Shown in pieces: positions 6,267-8,654 of a stretch of DNA of 8,654 bases. The position numbers were made by a program, and so were the translations under genes. The notes below the pieces were generated by a model. It searched no databases. It saw only the letters and a list, made by a program, of their open reading frames with translations, and was not told where the DNA came from. How positions within the stretch are numbered: position 1 is the stretch's first letter; each line of letters starts with the position of its first letter. Origin of the DNA: Bacteroidota bacterium (lineage in GTDB: Bacteria; Bacteroidota; Bacteroidia; Bacteroidales; UBA10428). The DNA is taken from NCBI GenBank assembly GCA_017860375.1, contig JAGDMB010000077.1, positions 1-8,654 of the forward strand, read 5' to 3'.

Positions 6267-6947
6267 ATGCGTAAATTGATTTTTCTTATCATAGGGCTTC
6301 TTCCTTGTGTTTTAGTCTTTGCGCAGCGCAATGCAAATTTCGGCATCATTGGCGGCGTTTCTTATTATATGGGGGATATTAATCCCTCCCGCCACTTTTA
6401 TAATCCTTCTTACGCCCTTGGGGCCATTTACCGGATCAATATCAATCCCCGTTACGCGATCAGGGGAAATGCCTACTATACTACCCTCAGCGGAAACGAC
6501 CTTGATTTTTATCCCGAGATTCTGCATCCCGATCGTCCATATCAGCCGGCTTCTTTCAGCACCTCCCTGCTTGACCTGAACCTCCAGGGTGAGTTTAATT
6601 TCCTCCCCTTTACTCCCAATATAGGCAGTTTCAATTACACTCCCTATGTTAGTGCCGGTCTCGGTTTTACCATGGTTATATCCAGCAATACAGAGGCTGC
6701 CCATCATCTTACTTTCCCCTTTGGTATCGGTGCCAAACTGAATATTTCAAAGAAAATCAGCACCGGTATTGAATGGAGCTTCCGAAAAGCTTTCTCTGAC
6801 CTCATAGACGGACAGGAGAACCCTACCGGTGTTCAATCGCCCATCCACAATAATGACTGGTATTCCTATCTGGGAGTGTTCATTACCTATAAATTCTTTA
6901 AATATTCCGTCGACTGTCCAGCCTATGAAAAAAGGGAATCCAGATAG
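6267..6947 (+). CDS. DUF6089-family outer-membrane beta-barrel protein, second paralogue
   Basis: Exported protein of 226 residues, probable small outer-membrane barrel of unknown function. I chose the ATG at 6267 because it begins a clean signal peptide (MRKLIFLIIGLLPCVLVFAQ, cleavage around A19/Q20); the upstream in-frame TTG at 6231 would place a polar 12-residue extension before it and would overlap the promoter region. Family features are FGIIGGVSYYMGDINP, YRININPRYAIRG, a conserved glycine-rich strand at PYVSAGLGFTMV, FSDLIDGQENP, and the end FKYSVDCPAYEKRESR. The last 23 bp overlap the uppS start in another frame, so the two are probably translationally coupled. This tight link to isoprenoid-carrier synthesis and BamA suggests an envelope-assembly role, but that is inference from position only. 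Confidence 0.85.
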   Translation: MRKLIFLIIGLLPCVLVFAQRNANFGIIGGVSYYMGDINPSRHFYNPSYALGAIYRININPRYAIRGNAYYTTLSGNDLDFYPEILHPDRPYQPASFSTSLLDLNLQGEFNFLPFTPNIGSFNYTPYVSAGLGFTMVISSNTEAAHHLTFPFGIGAKLNISKKISTGIEWSFRKAFSDLIDGQENPTGVQSPIHNNDWYSYLGVFITYKFFKYSVDCPAYEKRESR

Positions 6948-7698
6948 CCTTAAAGACCAGGTCCGCAAGGATAACCTTCCGCGTCACATCGGTATCATTA
7001 TGGACGGGAATGGACGATGGGCTCAAAAAAGAGGCAACCAGCGGATTTACGGGCACCGGAATGCCGTGGCAGCCGTAAGAGATACAGTGGAGGCAGCCGC
7101 TGAACTGGGGATCCGGTACCTGACCTTGTATGCGTTCTCGACCGAGAACTGGAAGCGTCCAAGAACCGAGGTAGATGCGTTGATGTCCCTCCTGGTTTCC
7201 ACCATCGGTTCCGAGACCAAAACATTGCTTGACAATAACGTGCGCCTTTTATCCATTGGCAACATTCAGGCCCTTCCCTCCTCCGTACAGCAACAATTGC
7301 ATCAAACCATAGATATTACCCGACAGAACACCGGGCTCAGCCTGGTTCTCGCACTTAGTTACAGTTCACGCTGGGAGATCATAAACGCGGTACAGAAAAT
7401 TGCACAGCGCATAGAATCCGGTGAAATTCATGCGCACGATATTAACCCTGCCTTGTTTGAGCAATACCTCTGTACATCCGGAATGCCCGAACCCGAGCTG
7501 CTGATCCGGACAAGCGGGGAATACCGTCTGAGCAATTTTCTTTTATGGCAGATTGCCTACACCGAGCTTTATTTTACCAAAACACTTTGGCCTGATTTTC
7601 GCAGGGAACACCTTTATGAAGCACTGATTGATTATCAGAGAAGGGAAAGAAGATTTGGAAAAACAACCGATCAGGTGCACAAAAACGTGAAAAATTAA
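6925..7698 (+). CDS. uppS: Undecaprenyl diphosphate synthase (cis-prenyltransferase)
   Basis: Adds eight cis-isoprene units to farnesyl diphosphate to make undecaprenyl diphosphate, the lipid carrier for peptidoglycan and surface polysaccharides; acts at the cytoplasmic face of the inner membrane. The ATG at 6925 gives 257 residues, the normal family size, with the first block HIGIIMDGNGRWAQKRG at 21-37 (D27 is the Mg/pyrophosphate aspartate). Later blocks are GHRNAV (43-48), LTLYAFSTENWKRP (66-79), LALSYSSRWEI (142-152), and LLIRTSGEYRLSNFLLWQ (192-209) with YTELYFTKTLWPDF (212-225). SYSSR replaces the ANYGGR of E. coli, a variation I believe is usual in this phylum. An in-frame GTG at 6829 would add 32 residues encoded inside the preceding gene and is not favoured. 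The start overlaps that gene by 23 bp; bamA follows after 12 bp, as in many Gram-negative bacteria. Confidence 0.97.
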   Translation: MKKGNPDSLKDQVRKDNLPRHIGIIMDGNGRWAQKRGNQRIYGHRNAVAAVRDTVEAAAELGIRYLTLYAFSTENWKRPRTEVDALMSLLVSTIGSETKTLLDNNVRLLSIGNIQALPSSVQQQLHQTIDITRQNTGLSLVLALSYSSRWEIINAVQKIAQRIESGEIHAHDINPALFEQYLCTSGMPEPELLIRTSGEYRLSNFLLWQIAYTELYFTKTLWPDFRREHLYEALIDYQRRERRFGKTTDQVHKNVKN

Positions 7699-7710
7699 CA
7701 GATTATCCCG

Positions 7711-8654
7711 ATGAAGAAAATTGCGGCCATCCTTCTCACTTTCCTGCCCTTTTTGACCTCTTTCTCACAGACCTCTGATACCACTGCAATTGGTTTTATC
7801 GATTACAATGCACCCCGGGAATACGTTATTGCCGATATAAGCATCACCGGCGTCCGGTACCTTCAGCCGGCTTACCTTGTTAATATTTCGGGACTTTCGA
7901 TCGGGCAGAGTGTGATGATACCCGGTGACGATATCACCAAGGCGATTGATAAATTCTGGACGTTCGGCCTCTTTTCCGATGTCAAGGTTATATTGAAAAA
8001 GACGGAAGGTAAAAACGCCTGGCTTGAGATTCAACTGACGGAGCAGCCAAGATTGACACGGGCGCGTATACACGGGACGAAAAAATCGGAGACCACTGAC
8101 CTCGAAGAACTGATAAAGCTTAAACCCGGCAGTCAGGTCACCGACAATGTAATCAACAATGTTAAAACTGTCATCCGGAAGCATTACGAAGAAAAGGGCT
8201 TCTACAACTGTACAACGAAAGTAGTTCAGAAGGCCGATACCAACGCTATCAACAAAGTTTACCTCGATATTTATGTCAACAAGAAAACCAAGGTCAGGAT
8301 AGAGGAATTAGCATTTGATGGAAATGAGGCGTATACGGACGAAAGGCTTAGGCGTACAATGAAAAAGACCAAGCAGGTGAGCATCAATTTCTTCAAGCCC
8401 TCCAAGTACATCGATAAAGATTACAAGGAAGACAAGACCAAACTGAACGACTTTTATAGTGAGGATGGATACCGCGACATGAAAATCCTGGATGAATCGC
8501 TGGTTCGCACCTCCGATAAACGGATTGCCCTTACGATCAGGATGAATGAAGGCGAAAAGTACTATATCCGCAATATTCAGTGGGTAGGCAACACGAAACA
8601 TTCCGGGGAGTTCCTCGACCGGATTCTGGGGATGAAGAAAGGCGATGTGTACAA
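7711..8654 (+). CDS. bamA: Outer-membrane protein assembly factor BamA, N-terminal part (cut by window edge)
   Basis: Core of the BAM complex, which folds and inserts beta-barrel proteins into the outer membrane. 314 complete codons are present before the edge; the C-terminal 16-strand barrel is outside. A signal peptide (MKKIAAILLTFLPFLTSFSQ) is followed by a low-complexity stretch and POTRA domains. POTRA1 spans about 38-113 (ISITGVRYLQPAYLVNISGL, FWTFGLFSDVKV), POTRA2 about 114-192 (GTKKSETTDLEELIKLKPGS, IRKHYEEKGFY) and POTRA3 about 195-285 (IEELAFDGNEAYTDERLRRT, LNDFYSEDGYRDM, RMNEGEKY). The start of POTRA4 follows (IQWVGNTKHS). The G-N-x-x-x-x-D/E-x-x-L and Y-x-x-x-G-Y patterns are the POTRA hallmarks. 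It follows uppS by 12 bp and is probably in the same transcript. Alternative assignments such as TamA or a mitochondrial-type Omp85 are much less likely given the neighbours and the multiple POTRAs. Confidence 0.95.
   Translation, partial: MKKIAAILLTFLPFLTSFSQTSDTTAIGFIDYNAPREYVIADISITGVRYLQPAYLVNISGLSIGQSVMIPGDDITKAIDKFWTFGLFSDVKVILKKTEGKNAWLEIQLTEQPRLTRARIHGTKKSETTDLEELIKLKPGSQVTDNVINNVKTVIRKHYEEKGFYNCTTKVVQKADTNAINKVYLDIYVNKKTKVRIEELAFDGNEAYTDERLRRTMKKTKQVSINFFKPSKYIDKDYKEDKTKLNDFYSEDGYRDMKILDESLVRTSDKRIALTIRMNEGEKYYIRNIQWVGNTKHSGEFLDRILGMKKGDVY

Noticed and set aside
6829..6924. Upstream GTG start for uppS with 32 extra residues
   Set aside because: The extension is read from inside the preceding gene in another frame, and the family length is matched from the ATG at 6925.
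7765..8184. Minus-strand open frame of 139 codons
   Set aside because: It is antisense to the POTRA-coding part of bamA, which is a clear match to the family.
1..8654. Defence island, prophage, insertion sequence or CRISPR array
   Set aside because: All coding space is accounted for by conserved housekeeping or envelope genes. There are no direct repeats in series, no transposase or integrase motifs and no abrupt change in base composition.

Overview
The window looks like chromosomal DNA of a Bacteroidota species, most likely from the Bacteroidales/Marinilabiliales range. The evidence is Bacteroidota-type -7 promoter boxes (TAnnTTTG) ahead of several genes, no clear Shine-Dalgarno sequences, and two tandem DUF6089-like outer-membrane proteins directly upstream of an undecaprenyl diphosphate synthase and a BamA. 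I cannot name the genus from sequence alone. Base composition is moderate and even, and I see no transposase, integrase, RNA gene, CRISPR array or other sign of a mobile region.

Layout. Positions 1-680 (minus strand) hold the 5' part of alaS, which runs off the left edge. A 137-bp divergent intergenic region (681-817) carries a very good Bacteroidota promoter for the plus strand and two abutting 13-bp palindromes. It drives two tandem, membrane-anchored M23 (LytM-type) peptidase paralogues (818-1768 and 1800-2771), closed by a strong intrinsic terminator at 2835-2872. A second plus-strand block begins with a small MerR-family regulator (2957-3292), followed by a Nif3/DUF34 dinuclear-metal protein (3355-4452) and, 2 bp later, a coiled-coil C4 zinc-ribbon protein (4455-5225). 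A third block contains two paralogous DUF6089-like beta-barrel proteins (5375-6160 and 6267-6947), uppS (6925-7698, overlapping the gene before it by 23 bp) and the N-terminal signal peptide and POTRA part of bamA (7711 to the right edge).

How they fit together. Most of the window concerns the cell envelope: peptidoglycan hydrolysis (M23 pair), the lipid carrier for peptidoglycan and surface-glycan synthesis (UppS), and outer-membrane protein assembly (BamA). The DUF6089-like pair are probable small outer-membrane barrels of unknown role, linked by position to uppS and bamA. Nif3 and the zinc-ribbon protein form a tightly coupled pair with unresolved function.

This is mainly a housekeeping region. 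I found no convincing new defence, mobile or biosynthetic system. The points worth a second look are the divergence between the two M23 paralogues, the palindromic divergent promoter region, the DUF6089-like pair fused translationally to uppS, and the Nif3/zinc-ribbon pair. All genes read intact in their chosen frames, and no gap between genes exceeds 190 bp.
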